The notes below the pieces were generated by a model, which worked only from the letters and a program-made list of their open reading frames with translations, was not told where the DNA came from and searched no databases. Below are positions 44,120-56,059 of a stretch of 64,000 nucleotides of DNA, in pieces. The translations under genes were made by a program, and so were the position numbers. Source of the stretch: Gonatopus flavifemur (lineage: Eukaryota > Arthropoda > Insecta > Hymenoptera > Dryinidae). The stretch's first letter is position 1. Each line of letters begins with the position of its first letter. The stretch lies in assembly GCA_018340375.1 (NCBI GenBank), contig JAFFJZ010000004.1, positions 30,602,001 through 30,666,000 on the forward strand, in the 5' to 3' direction.

Positions 44120-44900
44120 TTCTGCATTAGTTTCAATAATCATTAATGTTTTTGCTGGAAGTTTCTTTGAGTACATGTATGAATCCAGTTTCATCCATAT
44201 TTCACATTAAATTTGATATAAACTACAGCATAATCTATAGTTCTCCCATGTTTTTGTATATTCAATGTGATGTAAAATGTGTATGAACCCGAATTCCTGT
44301 ACATCATTGAAAAAGCTTCTAGATATTTCTGACAACGCAAATTTTTCGGGAGAGAATGGAAACTACGATCCTGATGGATTCAAGTACACCTTCTCAACAT
44401 CATGGTTCTCTGGTGTATTTGTGAAATTTTCACATCATAATTCACACTGGAACTGCACCAGAAGTTATTCCATCCGTTCAACACCGAGAGATCACTATAA
44501 ACATCCCTAGTTGGAGTAAAGTTACACTGAATTGAAGTTCATAGAATCAGATATAACCATGTCTAAACTAGGCATAATCTATGTAAAAATGGGCTCACGA
44601 AAACTATATATGCTGAAATGACTAAATGAGAAATAAATCTATAAATCAGTGCTTTTAGCGAACAGCAGAACCTCGATTGAGGCCATCGCACCGTCCTTCT
44701 CTCACTTCGTCACCATCTTTTTGTTCTTGAGGAGATCATGAAGGATCAAGTATCCTAAGTCAGGGCTCTACTATATATGGTGTTTGTCCACCCACTTACA
44801 CTCATATACTATATTGTTGAAAATGTCTGCATCAATTTTGATGTTTTTGCTGAAAGTAGTTCTCTAGTACGTGCATGAAATTAGTGTCATACACTTGTAA
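44120..44900. repeat. Dispersed repeat related to 50685-50860
   Basis: AACTACAGCATAATCTATAG, TCAATGTGATGTAAAATGTG and TTCTAGATATTTCTGACA (44220-44335) recur as variants at 50685-50805. TGATGTTTTTGCTGAAAG (about 44850) repeats TTAATGTTTTTGCTGGAAG (about 44145). Not classified; no coding potential. Confidence 0.55.
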
Positions 44901-46160
44901 CGTCAACGTATCTTTCACTCCAGTTCATGCTTTTTTATTCAGCCCCTGAAGAATATGCAACCATATTACATCTCTGAAATAAGAAAAAGAAATAAGAGTC
45001 AGACAGGTACTACTACTCCTCCTCACTAACACCTGTGCGTGGAGTGACGTAGCGCCCTACGACTTGTCATGGACTCTCGCTCGCGTAGGAGCATGTGAGG
45101 AGAAGTGTAGAAGCCGAACCAAACTTGCGATAACGCTAATATTTAATCCACAAGTCTGAAACGACCTATAGCCTCATCCACGTGGATCGCAAGAGCTATT
45201 GTAACTAGAGACTTCTTTCGTATATATAAACATCCCTTCTCTTAAGAATGTGGTCAGCCAAGACTCCAAATACTCCAACTAAAAGATGAACGTATTGAAT
45301 ATTTTAAATGAATTTTTCAGGAATTATTATTTCCATGAAATATTATTTTCAGAGCAACAACAGATACATCGTGTGCAACTCACTCACTCTAACAATATAC
45401 ACACCTCGTGGAATTTTCTAATATCAAATTCATTTTTGCGAAACCATCGTTCCAACACAGACTAGATACTACACTTTGAATCATAATTTGACAAATCACT
45501 AGAAAATTTCCTAAAATAATCCAAAAGATTGCTCTGTCATATGAAGCGAAGCATACTAAGTGTAGAATAGATATATTAAACAATGTTCTTGAAAGAATAC
45601 ACGAAAATCCGAACTTGGGAATGAAGAACTCAAAGAATATAACACTCCAATATCATATAGTTTGAAAACCCCACAGACTCCAACAGGAATAATTGATTGA
45701 GATAAATTTGAAGTAAGGAACCTCCAATATCGAAATATTAAATCAATTTCAAGTAGTCCAAACGAAAATGATGCTAGATCAAGATGAGTAGATTGAGTAT
45801 GGATACTGTGAACCGCAAAACTCTTGAGATGTTCATTTATCCACATGCCAATTATTCTCTGGATGAAACTGATGTTAAATCATTAATGAAATACGCTTCA
45901 TAAGAATGATGAAGCTGAAGCTAGCGAACGACGTCCAGCGAACGAGTGGCATTACTTTTGACATAGACTGCACTTGAATGTCTTCATGAATTCAAAGTTG
46001 ATTATTGGGCGATTCAATGGGACTAGATGGATAAACCTGTGGTTTTCTCATAGATTTTGAGTTGCTGAATCGATTCAGATAGGTTTCAAGATGGGAAAAT
46101 ACATTATTCTATGAGTTTTTACGAGTTGAACATAAAAATGAGTATTAGGAAGTATGCGAA
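44901..46160. other. No recognisable gene
   Basis: Mostly unique AT-rich intronic sequence with a moderately GC-rich patch at 45000-45110. No protein family seen. Confidence 0.4.
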
Positions 46161-46164
46161 TATG

Positions 46165-49100
46165 GTGTCAAGAGTGGTTTACATCCCCGTGGAACTTTCT
46201 GAGTCTGAGTTTTTTGACATTTTCTTGGAGTCGAGAGTGTTGACAAAGAGTGATAGCGGTGTAATCAATTCACGCGATGATCTGATTGGAATATAAGGGG
46301 TAGTTGTGCATAAAAACGATGAATTTCGACAGAAATTACAGTTTTTTTCGAGTTTCATCACCGTGGAACCTCCGAAGTCTGAATTTTTCGACATTTTGTT
46401 GCAAGTCGGAAGTGTTGGCAAAGAGTGATAGCAGTGTAATCAATTTACGCAGTGATCTGATTGGAATTTGAGGGGTAGTTGTGCATAAAAACGATGGATT
46501 CTCACAGAAATTACAGTTTTTTTCGAGTTTCATCACCGTGGAACCTTCTGAGTCTGAATTTTTTGACATTCTCTCGCAGTCGAGCGTGTTGGCAGAGAGC
46601 CATAGTGGTGTAAATAATTTACGTGGTGATCTGATTGGAATTTGAGGGGTAGCTGTGCATAAAAACGATGGATTTTGACAGAAATTCCAGTTTTGTTCGA
46701 GTTTTACCCCCGTGGAACTTTCTGAGTCTGAATTTTTCGACATTTCCTTGCAGTCGGGAGTGCTGGCAGAAAGTGATAGCAGTGTAATCAATTTACGCGG
46801 TGATCTGATTGGTATTGAATGGGTAGTTGTGCATGAAGACGATAGATTTGGACGGAAATGATACTCTCCCTCAAGTATCATCCCAGTGGAACTAGCTGCA
46901 TCTCAATTTTCCGAAAGATCATGGCACACGAAGAGGAATGTTACATTATAAATTACGACATTGCTAGCAAAGACAGGACAGACTTTCCTTTATGATGACA
47001 TTAACTCCGGCACTTTCTGAAAAATTACTATATTTGATAGTATAATACAGAGGAATCCTTGTATATCTACTACCAAATATAGTAATTTTTCAATGAAGCT
47101 GTAACTAGCAGCCATAAAGCTAGCAGCCGAGTGTTATAACTTTCCATTGGACGTTGTTGAAGCTTTTTCCACCCCAGAAATCGATCGAGAGGCGTTTTAA
47201 ATAACGTTCTTGATATTTGAGTCGTTCGGGGATGAGAAGTTGTAACAATCGGCTGCTAGCTTCATGGCTGCCAGCTTCAGCTCCATAATTTTTCAGAAAG
47301 TGCCGCAGTGAATGTCATCATAAAGGAAAGTCTGTCCAGTCTTTGCTAGCAATGTCGTAATTTATAATGTAACATTCCTCTCCGTGTGCCATGATCTTTC
47401 GGAAAATTGAGACGCAGCAAGTTCCACTGGGATGAAACTTGAGGGAGAGTATCATTTCCGTCCGATTCTATCGTCTTTATGCACAACTACCCATTAAATT
47501 CCAATCAGATCACCGCGTAAATTGATGACACTGCTATCACACTTTGTCAAAACACACGACTGCAAGGGAATGTCGAAAAATTCAGACTCAGAAGGTTCCA
47601 CGGGGGTAAAACTCGAACAAAACTGGAATTTCTGTGGAAATCCATCGTTTTCATGCACAACTACCCCTCAAATTCCAATAAGAACACCGCGTGAATTAAT
47701 AACACTCCTATGACTCTCTGCTAACATCTCCGACCGCAAGGGGATGTCAAAAAATTCAGACTCAGAAGGTTCCACGGGGGTAAAACTTGGAGAAAACTGT
47801 GATTTCTGTCGAAATCCATCGTTTTTATGCGCAACTACCCCTCAAATTCCAATCAGATCACCGTGTGAATTATTCACACTGCTATCACTCTTTGCCAACA
47901 CTTCCGACTGCAGGAAAATGTGGAAAAATTCAGACTCAGAAGGTTGCACGGGGGTGAAACTGGAGAAAAATTGTAATTTCTGTAAGAATCCATCGTTTTT
48001 ATGCACAACTACCCCTCAAATTTCGATCAGATCACCGGGTAAATTAATTGCACTGCTATGACTCTTTGCCAACACTCCCGACTGTGAGGAAATGTCGAAA
48101 AATTCAGACTCAGAAGGTTCCACGGGGGTGAAAGTCGTAAAAAACTGTAATTTCTTTCAAAATCCATCGTTTTTATGCACAACCACCAGTTATATTCCAA
48201 AGAGATTACCACGTAAATTAATTACCCTGTCAGCACTCTCCGCCAACATTCCCGACTGCAGGAAAATGTCGAAAAGTTCAGACTCAGAAGGTCCCACGGT
48301 GATGAAACTCGAAAAAAACTGTAATTTCTGTCGAAATCCATCGTTTTTATGCACAACTACCCCTCAAATTTCAATCAGATCACCGCGTAAATGGATGACA
48401 CTGCTATGACTTTTTGCCAACACTCCCGACTGCGAGGAAATGCCAAAAAACCCGATCTCAGAAGGTTCCACGGGGCTGAAACTCGAAACTAACTGTAATT
48501 TCTGTCGAAATCCATCGTTTTTATGCACAACTATCCCTTATATTCCAATGAGATCACCGCGTGAGATGATTACACTACCATCACTCTTTGCCAACACTTC
48601 TGACTACAGGGAAATGTCGAAAAATTCAGACTCGGGAGGTTCCACGGGGGTGAAACTCGAAAAAAACTGTCATTTCTGTCGAAATCCATCGTTTTTATGC
48701 ACAACTACCCCTTATATTCCAATGAGATCACCGCGTAAGATGATTACACTGCCATCACTCTTTGTCAACACTTCTGACTACAGGGAAATGTCGAAAAATT
48801 CAGACTCAGGAGGTTCGACGGGGGTGGAAGTCGAAAAAAACTGTCATTTCTGTTGAAATCCATCGTTTTTATGCACAACTACCCCTCAAATTTCAATAAG
48901 ATCACCGCGTGAATTAATTACACTGCTATGACTCTTTGACAACACTCCCGATTTCAAGGGAATGTCAAAAAATTCGGACTCCGAAGGTTCCACGGGGGTG
49001 AAACTCGAAAAAAACTGTCATTTCTGGCGAAATGCATCGTTTTTATGCACAACTACCCCTTATACTCCAATAAGATCACCACGTAAATTAATTACACTGC

Positions 49101-49440
49101 TATTACTCTTTGCCAACACTCCTGACTACAGGGAAATGTCGAAAAATTCAGACTCAGAAGGTTCCACGGGGGTAAAACTTGGGGAAAACTGTAATGTCTG
49201 TCGAAATCCATCGTTTTTATGCACAACTACCCATTATATTCCAATGAGATCACCACGTAAATCAATTACACTGCTATCACTCCTTGCCAACACTTCCGAA
49301 TGCAAGAAAATGTCGAAGAATTCAGACTTAGAAGGTTCCACGGGTGTAAAACTTGGAGAAAACTGTAATGTCTGTCGAAACCCATCGTTTTTATGCACAA
49401 CTACCCCTCAAATCCCAATCAGATCATCGCGTGAATTAAA
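46165..49440. mobile_element. Foldback element built of 174-bp tandem units
   Basis: The right arm has eleven consecutive units whose ATGTCGAAAAATTCAGACTC start lies at 47570, 47744 and so on to 49310, exactly 174 bp apart each time. The left arm carries at least four inverted units (CAT at 46218, 46392, 46567, 46741; spacings 174, 175, 174). The inner 47390-47480 and 46840-46930 and the core around 47100-47260 also pair, so the whole folds back on itself. Long inverted arms filled with short tandem units are the design of FB/Galileo-type foldback elements. There is no transposase gene. Target duplications not found. Confidence 0.8.
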
Positions 49441-49815
49441 GGAATTAAAGGACGTATTGAAGGAAACCTATTCGGACGAAAAAAGTTTCTTGTCTTGCGA
49501 GAAATAAGTTTGGTGCGGAACATTTTTCATTGTTGTTTCTTATTCGAATATATTCATTTATTCACATAATCTCTTTTCCACATGTACATTTGTTTATTTT
49601 TTTTCTCGTTTACTGCTACGGATTTACACACTTTTTGCTCTCAGGTTTATCTGTAATTTGTTCTTCTTCTCATCTTCATTACAGCCTTTTCAAAAAAATC
49701 TTGATACTTTGTTTTTCCTTCACTACTCAAATATTGCATCAACGATTTGACATCATTCATTTTTTCTTTGCTCAGTCCAGTTGCTTCTGCTCGTTCAGTT
49801 TGAAGTGAATCAGTA
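49441..49815. other. No recognisable feature
   Basis: T-rich intronic sequence. Confidence 0.4.
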
Positions 49816-49940
49816 GATTTGTAAAGACCTTTTGAACAATTAATTCATTTGTAATAAGGCATCGATCATGAATTTTATTCACAGGAACTTGTGACGCGGT
49901 TCGAGCGCTCGGCGAGTTATTCGATTCAGCTCGTCAATTG
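49816..49940. repeat. Unclassified repeat, short form
   Basis: Carries GATTTGTAAAGACCTTTTGA, AATAAGGCATCGATCATGAA and GTGACGCGGTTCGAGCGCTC within 125 bp. In the copy at 28744-29520 the same ends lie about 640 bp further apart. Either this copy has an internal deletion or the other has an insertion. Confidence 0.65.
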
Positions 49941-50410
49941 CAGACACAAAATGATAAGAAAGAAATTATGGAACACGAAATATACAAATGGTTGCCTTAC
50001 ACAAAAGATTCTAACTAAGTCTAGTATTGAAATCCACCAAAAGGGATCACTTGATCCAAAATGTATTCACAAAATTCATAATGAAGTAATCTTTGTACAT
50101 ATTCGCATCAAAAATACCACAACCAAAAGAATAACTATCCGATGTCTTGAACTTCATATACATAGATATATCAGAGATATCGAATATTCCCTCGAGTTCC
50201 CCAAACACTCACCTGCAACATTTCATACAGGATACATATGTAAAAGTGAATTCACTAAATTTCCGTCAGTTTGGAGACTTCCACTTCCGAAATTCCTACC
50301 CCTTCCTTACGAATGTTCAATTGGGGAAATAATTTTCAGGGGTAAATCTTCCAAAGATTCCCTCCTGTAATCCGTTTGTTATTCCTTGGAGGATTGTTTT
50401 CCATGACGTA
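49941..50410. other. No recognisable gene
   Basis: An open stretch of about 150 codons runs 49891-50370 on the plus strand. It begins inside the repeat, shows no recognisable domain and has no strong start context, so I do not call it. Confidence 0.35.
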
Positions 50411-50412
50411 AC

Positions 50413-50659
50413 ACACTGTGAGAAATTTTCATGGAAAACTTCACATGCATGTTCGTGAGGAATCAACACATACATGCGTCGAGAATTTTCCGTATTTCAC
50501 CGGGAATTTACTGGCAAATAATAGTGAAAATTTCATAAATTTTGGAATTCCAAGTTGAATTCATGGAAACTTTATATGCATGTACCGGAAACTGATTTCC
50601 TATCCCATGATCGGAAATTTCAGATTGCTGCGTATGGGAAAATTTATTTTTCACAGTGT
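50413..50659. mobile_element. MITE with ACACTGTGA ends
   Basis: About 247 bp; ends ACACTGTGAGAAATTTTC and, reversed from the right, ACACTGTGAAAAATAAATTTTC. The interior repeats GAAATTTTC and CATGGAAAACTT in both orientations. Target duplication not clear. Confidence 0.6.
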
Positions 50660-50684
50660 ACATCCTTTACATTGAATTCAATGT

Positions 50685-50860
50685 GAACTATAGCATTATC
50701 TATAGTTCTTTCATATTTTCTTACATGGAATGTAATGTAGAATGTGGATAAACCTGAATTCATGTACGTGATTGAGAAAAACTTCCAGATATTTCTGACA
50801 GGGTGTGCTTATTGTACACATGGTTATATCTGATTTTTCTACATTGGTGAGGAAACACCG
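50685..50860. repeat. Dispersed repeat related to 44120-44900
   Basis: AACTATAGCATTATCTATAG, GGAATGTAATGTAGAATGTG, CTTCCAGATATTTCTGACA and ACATGGTTATATCTGAT match parts of 44220-44570, the last in inverted orientation. Confidence 0.5.
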
Positions 50861-52605
50861 GAAGATATTGGTTCGAAAGATTCACCAATTAATGTGTTTT
50901 CACGATGAAATATCAAAATCAATGACAGAAAATAGTACATTATGCTACGAGGAAGGGAAATGAGTGATTTTCACCGAGGGTGATGTTCGTTGCCCGAGCG
51001 AAGCGAGGGCAAAAATCATACGAGGTGAGAATCATTCCTCTCCCGAGGGATATACGACACTCTTTTCCCGATTCCGCTAAAATAGTGAACGTCATTATAT
51101 GTATATTAAACTCGACGCTATTTTCCAAGCGTTCATTATTCCCTCTATTCCCACAAGAGGGACTGATGAAAACGCACTGCGCACGCGCACTCAGCATTGG
51201 TTGAGAAAGGTTAGGAATACGTAGTCTCGCCTCCGCATTAAAAGTATGGAATACGACTATTCCAGCGGAGTCGGGGGAAAATCCTCTTTTGATTGCATGA
51301 TTGTATGTATTTCAAACTTCTTTCCGTCTTATATATTCGATACTTTGGCTGGGTTTCGGCCCTTTTCAAGGATGACATCTATGAAAAATATATCGTGAGA
51401 TGGAAAAATTTCCTCCGCACTGCTCCATTTTCCGGCGTACTAACATATTACTGATTCTTCACTTAACATGCACTGATAACAAATTTATAACAAAAAAACA
51501 CGATGTACTATTCTCATTGAGGGTCTTCCATTTGACAATGACCCCCTAACCTTCAAAACTCTCCTTCTTTTCTATCTGCGAATTTTGTTCTCACGTCCTC
51601 AACCATATGTCCTCTATCTATCTTCAGAATACCAGAATCTCGTATTTTTCATCGCAATCATGTTCACGAATCAGCACATCAGATGGAGTGGCTGAAACAA
51701 TTTGATAGTTTCAATTTGGTACAACTCTTAAAAAACTTTGAGGCTGTTTTTTCATGATTAAGTCCGATCAGGGTCCCGGATAACATTTCGAAGTATCCCC
51801 TAGGTTTGCATGCAATTTTCGTGCAGAAGCTTATCCACGTGAGTTGCTTTTTGAGCGTTCAACCACATTGCGTGCAAAACTTGATCCATACGCGTCGTTT
51901 CATGGGGACATGTTATCTGAGGATGGTCATTCGGATCATTACAATACGCTTCTAGGGTCGGAATGGAACATTCAGTTTGGAATATCTACTAAACAACATG
52001 GAAGGGAAGATTGGGTGATTGGAAGGAATGAGCACACCACAAGTTCAACGCAAAGGAAAATTCCCAAATCGAACGGTATCTCTCGATCGCGCATCGTCTT
52101 TGAAAATTCGAGATTTTCACAAAAATGCACAATTTTTCCAGTTTTTTCAATAACGAACCCCACGATTCAGAAAATTATTTTTAGACACCGAATATTAAGT
52201 GGTAATAAACATGGTTTTAGTGAATCCAGTGGCATAGTGAAGAGGCGATCACCCTGAGCGCCAGAATGGAAGTACACCGTTGGAAAAATTGGGGAAATAA
52301 AAAAAAACCAACAGAGCAAAAAACTGTGATGTTGAGGTTTAAGCCAAGAGCCGTCTCAGATAGCACAAGAGAACTGGAGGAATCCGTGAAGAATACAATG
52401 CATTCATATAGAACACTTTCAAAACTCTTGTCCCATCTGGGTAGCGTCACATTACATTGATCACAGTTCCTAACTCTCAGTACCTATCGGATCTGCAAAT
52501 AGACGTTGAATAAAACAACGCCCTGTGTAATGAGAGGTGTGCATGGTTGATGGATGATAATAGATGAACTAGTTTCTGATAGTGAAATATTATTTTTCCT
52601 CACGC
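50861..52605. other. No recognisable gene
   Basis: Contains a moderately GC-rich patch (50940-51260) with CCCGAGCGAAGCGAGGGC and a 138-codon plus-strand open stretch (51844-52257) without recognisable domains. No assignment is possible. Confidence 0.35.
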
Positions 52606-53240
52606 TCAATAAGGCTCCCTAAGTTACTCATTCAGATATGAATATCCTATATAGCTACAGAGAAGATGTAGGATTTGCTAGTAAGTTGTGCAATTCATTT
52701 GGATTTATCATCTGGGGGAGATACTTACAATCAGCGGTGATTCAGATTCTAGTTACGAATGATATATATTTGATTATTGGTGAAATCGTTGTGAGAATTG
52801 ATATTTAAGTTAATCAAATCAGTATATAATTCACGATTATCATCGAATCAACATTTCGAGTATTGATTAGTAATCAAGGTAATGTTGATTCAATGATAAT
52901 CGTGAACTATATACTGATTTGATCAACATAAATATCAATTCTCACAACGATTTCACCAATAATCAAATATATATTATTCGTAGCTAGAATCAGAATCACC
53001 GCTTATTGTGGGTATCTCCTCCAGATGATGAATCCAAATGAATTGCACAACTTACTACCAAATCCAACATCTTCTCTGTAGCTATATGAGATACTCATAT
53101 CTGAATGAGTGACTTAGCTTCGGGAGTTCAATAGTCCGCTGGACATTTGAAGCTCCAAAGGACGTCCGAGAGCCATATTTGGACGTTCCCTGAACGTACA
53201 CAAATTTTAGCTTCTGTTGGGGTATTGAGCGTGAGGAAAA
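52606..53240. repeat. 0.63-kb palindrome with one-arm insertion
   Basis: TTTTTCCTCACGCTCAATA at 52600-52618 is matched inversely by TATTGAGCGTGAGGAAAAA ending at about 53240. Inside, arms of about 240 bp (TGATATTTA, GATTATCATCGAATCAACAT, GCTACAGAGAAGATG) pair around a loop near 52860. About 100 bp (53120-53218) is present only in the right arm. It contains GGACGTTCCCTGAACGT and resembles the AACGT-rich repeat of 17-18 kb. Confidence 0.8.
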
Positions 53241-53249
53241 AACTTTCTG

Positions 53250-53420
53250 ACAGCACTGTCGCTGAGTTCGAGACGAGACAAGATTTCATCATGTCTCGTC
53301 TCGGTCTCGAAGAGATATGAAAACGTTGGTCTCGCCTCGGTTTCGTCTGGTCCTCGGCAAAAATGGAAATGCTAATCTCGTCTCGATCTCGAAGAAACGA
53401 ATTCCGGTTTTGTCTCGGCT
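53250..53420. repeat. TCTCG-rich simple repeat
   Basis: GTCTCGTCTCGGTCTCG and variants recur across 170 bp. Confidence 0.6.
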
Positions 53421-54463
53421 TGTTTCGATCTTGGAAAATGTTGATATTGAATTGATAGAAAAATACAATGGATTAAGGTTTTCAAGTAAAACTTTATTTT
53501 GATAATGGAATTTGAATTACAATCATACGAAAGAACCTATCACACATTGTTGGAACAAATTCGTCAGATATAACATTATCTTCATGTCTAAAATGGTCTA
53601 CATGTAACAAAAATGTTGACTTAACGTTTTTCTTTTCCGTAACATATTCAACATATTTCAAATGTGATTTTTGTACTCTTAGATGGTGGAGAGACAATTT
53701 ACATCCTTGTGGTACAAGTCACTAAAAAAAATAAAAAACACCATTGCTAGGCGGTTTTTTTCAAATTTTCCGATTTTAAAATGCGCAGTGTCTTTGAATG
53801 CTTTCTTATGGAGTTCCGGGCAAGAATGGAACAGGTTCGTACAAGTGTAATTGGGTCTCATTAGATCTTATTGGATAAGAATGGGAAAATCGAGATAATC
53901 TCAAGTTTTAATGAATGCATATAGATCTAGGGAAATCTGTGTGGCTATAGAACCTCATTCCGTATCCAGATCTTCATAAATCTGAAAGGATATATCCAAA
54001 TCTAGAGTAATTTAGGAGCTGCCTTATTCAAATGTCTGTCGATTTGGATCAATACATCGTTGACATTCAAGCAGATATCCAGTCCTCAATTCCTCTCCAT
54101 CTCATGAGATCTAATTGGATCCAATACATTGTTTTCCTGATCTATTTTCGAGGGTACATGCTAAAATGCGATCGGTCATGAGGAGCGATAATCTATCTTC
54201 AAGGAAACTCTGGCCCCAGGACCGTTTATCAAGATTTTTGAATAAAAAAGTATCAAAAGAGGCGTATTACTCAGTACTGTTGAAGTTGCACTTACTTATA
54301 CTGTTAACAATTACCATCTTTCAATCAGAATGTGACTGTATATGAACTCCAAATGAGCCTATTTTGCCTTGCATATAATATGTAAGCAAAGAAAAACAAC
54401 AATTTCTATTTGAAAATTAAAATTATTTATCAGAAGCCAAGAACGAATATTCGGGCATGTGAA
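53421..54463. other. No recognisable gene
   Basis: Minus-strand open stretches at 53494-53861 (SLHHLRVQKSHLKYVEYVTE, HFRHEDNVISDEF) look like a decayed coding segment of unknown family. GATCT/AGATCC words recur at 53860-54150. Confidence 0.35.
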
Positions 54464-55077
54464 TTACTCGTCATTATCTGAATCTTCTTCAATACAAACC
54501 GTCATTCCATCATCTATAAACATTTCGGATAATGTTCCCGCCGGCGTTACAATTCCATCCAGATATCTGGCATGAGATAAATAATAAATCATGGTAGTTA
54601 CATGCGAACAACAGCCTATAGTTCGATTGCCATTAGGACAGTCACAGCAATACCTTATAATACTTGAATATCTGGTTTCATTAGGCTCAAATTCTATGAA
54701 ACATTTATATGTTTCACTGTCCCTGTGTCGAGAATGCACCAGTACTTTTATAATATTTCCCCATTCTTTACAATATTCAATTCATCGTCCTCCATAAGCA
54801 TTTCTGCGAGATATGAGATCGTTTGTTTCAGTTGATATGTACCAGTGGAGAGCATTATCAGATCCCTTGTTGTACATTCTGGGAAATCTAGCAAGTCTGT
54901 GGAACTGATGTTTTCAAGGAGGAGTTTTCGTCTGCCCCAATTTCTCTCTTCAAGTGCCAAACTATTACAGTTCCATCACGAGATCCCATCATCGGTAATA
55001 TTCCGTCAATCCTCTCGTCGTTCAAAGACAGTCTTTCGCAAAGTTTGTTGTAAAGGAACGCCGCTATACTCATACAT
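54464..55077 (-). pseudogene. C-terminal remnant of a SWIM-type transposon protein
   Basis: Read on the minus strand from 55077: MSIAAFLYNKLCERL, then DFPECTTRDLIMLSTGTYQL with SYLAEML, then, after a frame change near 54745, SRHRDSETYKCFIEFEP and YCCDCPNGNRTIGCCSHVTT with MIYYLSHARYLDG. CDC-x(7)-CCSH is a SWIM-like zinc finger. The motif order matches the C-terminal part of a DDE-type (Tnp4/Harbinger-like) orphan protein found in many invertebrates, from memory of the pattern. The catalytic domain is not here. Frames are broken, so it is a remnant. Confidence 0.55.
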
Positions 55078-55126
55078 ACACCTGTTTTTGTAACCAGCTT
55101 ATTATCAAGTTTGTGATCCAGTCGTT

Positions 55127-55279
55127 AACCTAAAATTTCATTTTGTACGCGATGAAGTAGGAAACACAAGAATCAAGGTATTAAATTTAAGTACAACAAA
55201 CATGATTGCAGATTGTTTTACTGAAGCGGTTACTAAGGAAACACTCGACTGGAGTTATAACCAACTGTACTCAATTTAA
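55127..55279 (+). pseudogene. copia-type retrotransposon Pol C-terminal fragment
   Basis: 51 codons ending in TAA: KFHFVRDEVGNTRIKVLNLS then NMIADCFTEAVTKETLDW. This is the end of the RNase H region of Ty1/copia polyproteins (HFVRE...G.I.V.....MIAD.FTK.L). The usual Lys/Leu at TKAL is changed to EAV. No other copia domain or LTR was found adjacent. It lies directly behind the SWIM remnant on the opposite strand. Confidence 0.65.
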
Positions 55280-56059
55280 TATTTATGTTATTTTTGTACA
55301 TGATTGTGATCAGTTTTTTGGGGGAGAATTACGCTCTGTATTACCAGCGTTCATATCAAACCGTTCACATCTCATTGTGAGTTCGTAGATAGAGGGCGTC
55401 TCATGGATGGAGAGAGGTGATGGGGGAGAACACGCATTCGACTCTCTCTCGGTCGGAGTCTCGTTGACGCAGGTCATCCTTTATGAAATAAGGCCTTTGG
55501 TAATACGATTCGTTTTCCATTCGTTGAATATAAATCCACAACCCATTCCATGTATGTTTTCGATACGGAAAAAAAGATTATCACCTCACATCGAATGGGA
55601 CAGGCACACAAATAACTTGAAAATTACGAAAAATAGTAAACAAACACATTTTTTCAGTACACTGCTATTTTTTGGGGGTACTTATTGAGTCACTTTTGAT
55701 ATTCTCCAGAGCAACTGCTATCATTCAGCTCCAAAATGCTACCCTGAACGTTGAAATATCTTTTCATTCCTAAAAATTGGCAGTCACAAACATAAGAGCT
55801 CCAAAACAGCACTTTTGAAGTGTTCTTTGGTCTGAAATGGATCTGACGAAATATAAAAATCAAAGGGCCGTGGATTTTTTCCTTCCCACCTCAGAGAAGA
55901 TTTTTACCAAGTATGACGAAAATATAAAATAGTGCGGCAACCAATTTTTCATTGTTCCGGTGATTCTATATGGAATGACCCAGATTTCTTACGAATTCAA
56001 TGCCGGATCTTTTAAAACAAGGAAATCCAACATCCGTTCAGAATTGTGCTCCACTAGCT
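55280..56059. other. No recognisable feature
   Basis: No supported gene or repeat. Confidence 0.4.

Noticed and set aside
46165..49440. CRISPR-like array
   Set aside because: Units are 174 bp, contiguous and similar along their whole length with no unique spacers, in a eukaryotic genome.
46336..49507. Long open frames of 58-residue repeats as a repetitive secreted or structural protein
   Set aside because: TGA recurs at the same place in several units, the frame is open in both inverted arms, and there is no signal peptide or start upstream. The DNA periodicity and foldback layout explain the frames.
49891..50370. 159-codon open frame as a gene
   Set aside because: Its start lies inside a dispersed repeat also present at 29.47 kb, and no homologous domain is visible.
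51844..52257. 138-codon open frame as a gene
   Set aside because: No domain, no splice context, biased low-complexity composition; similar lengths arise by chance in this window.
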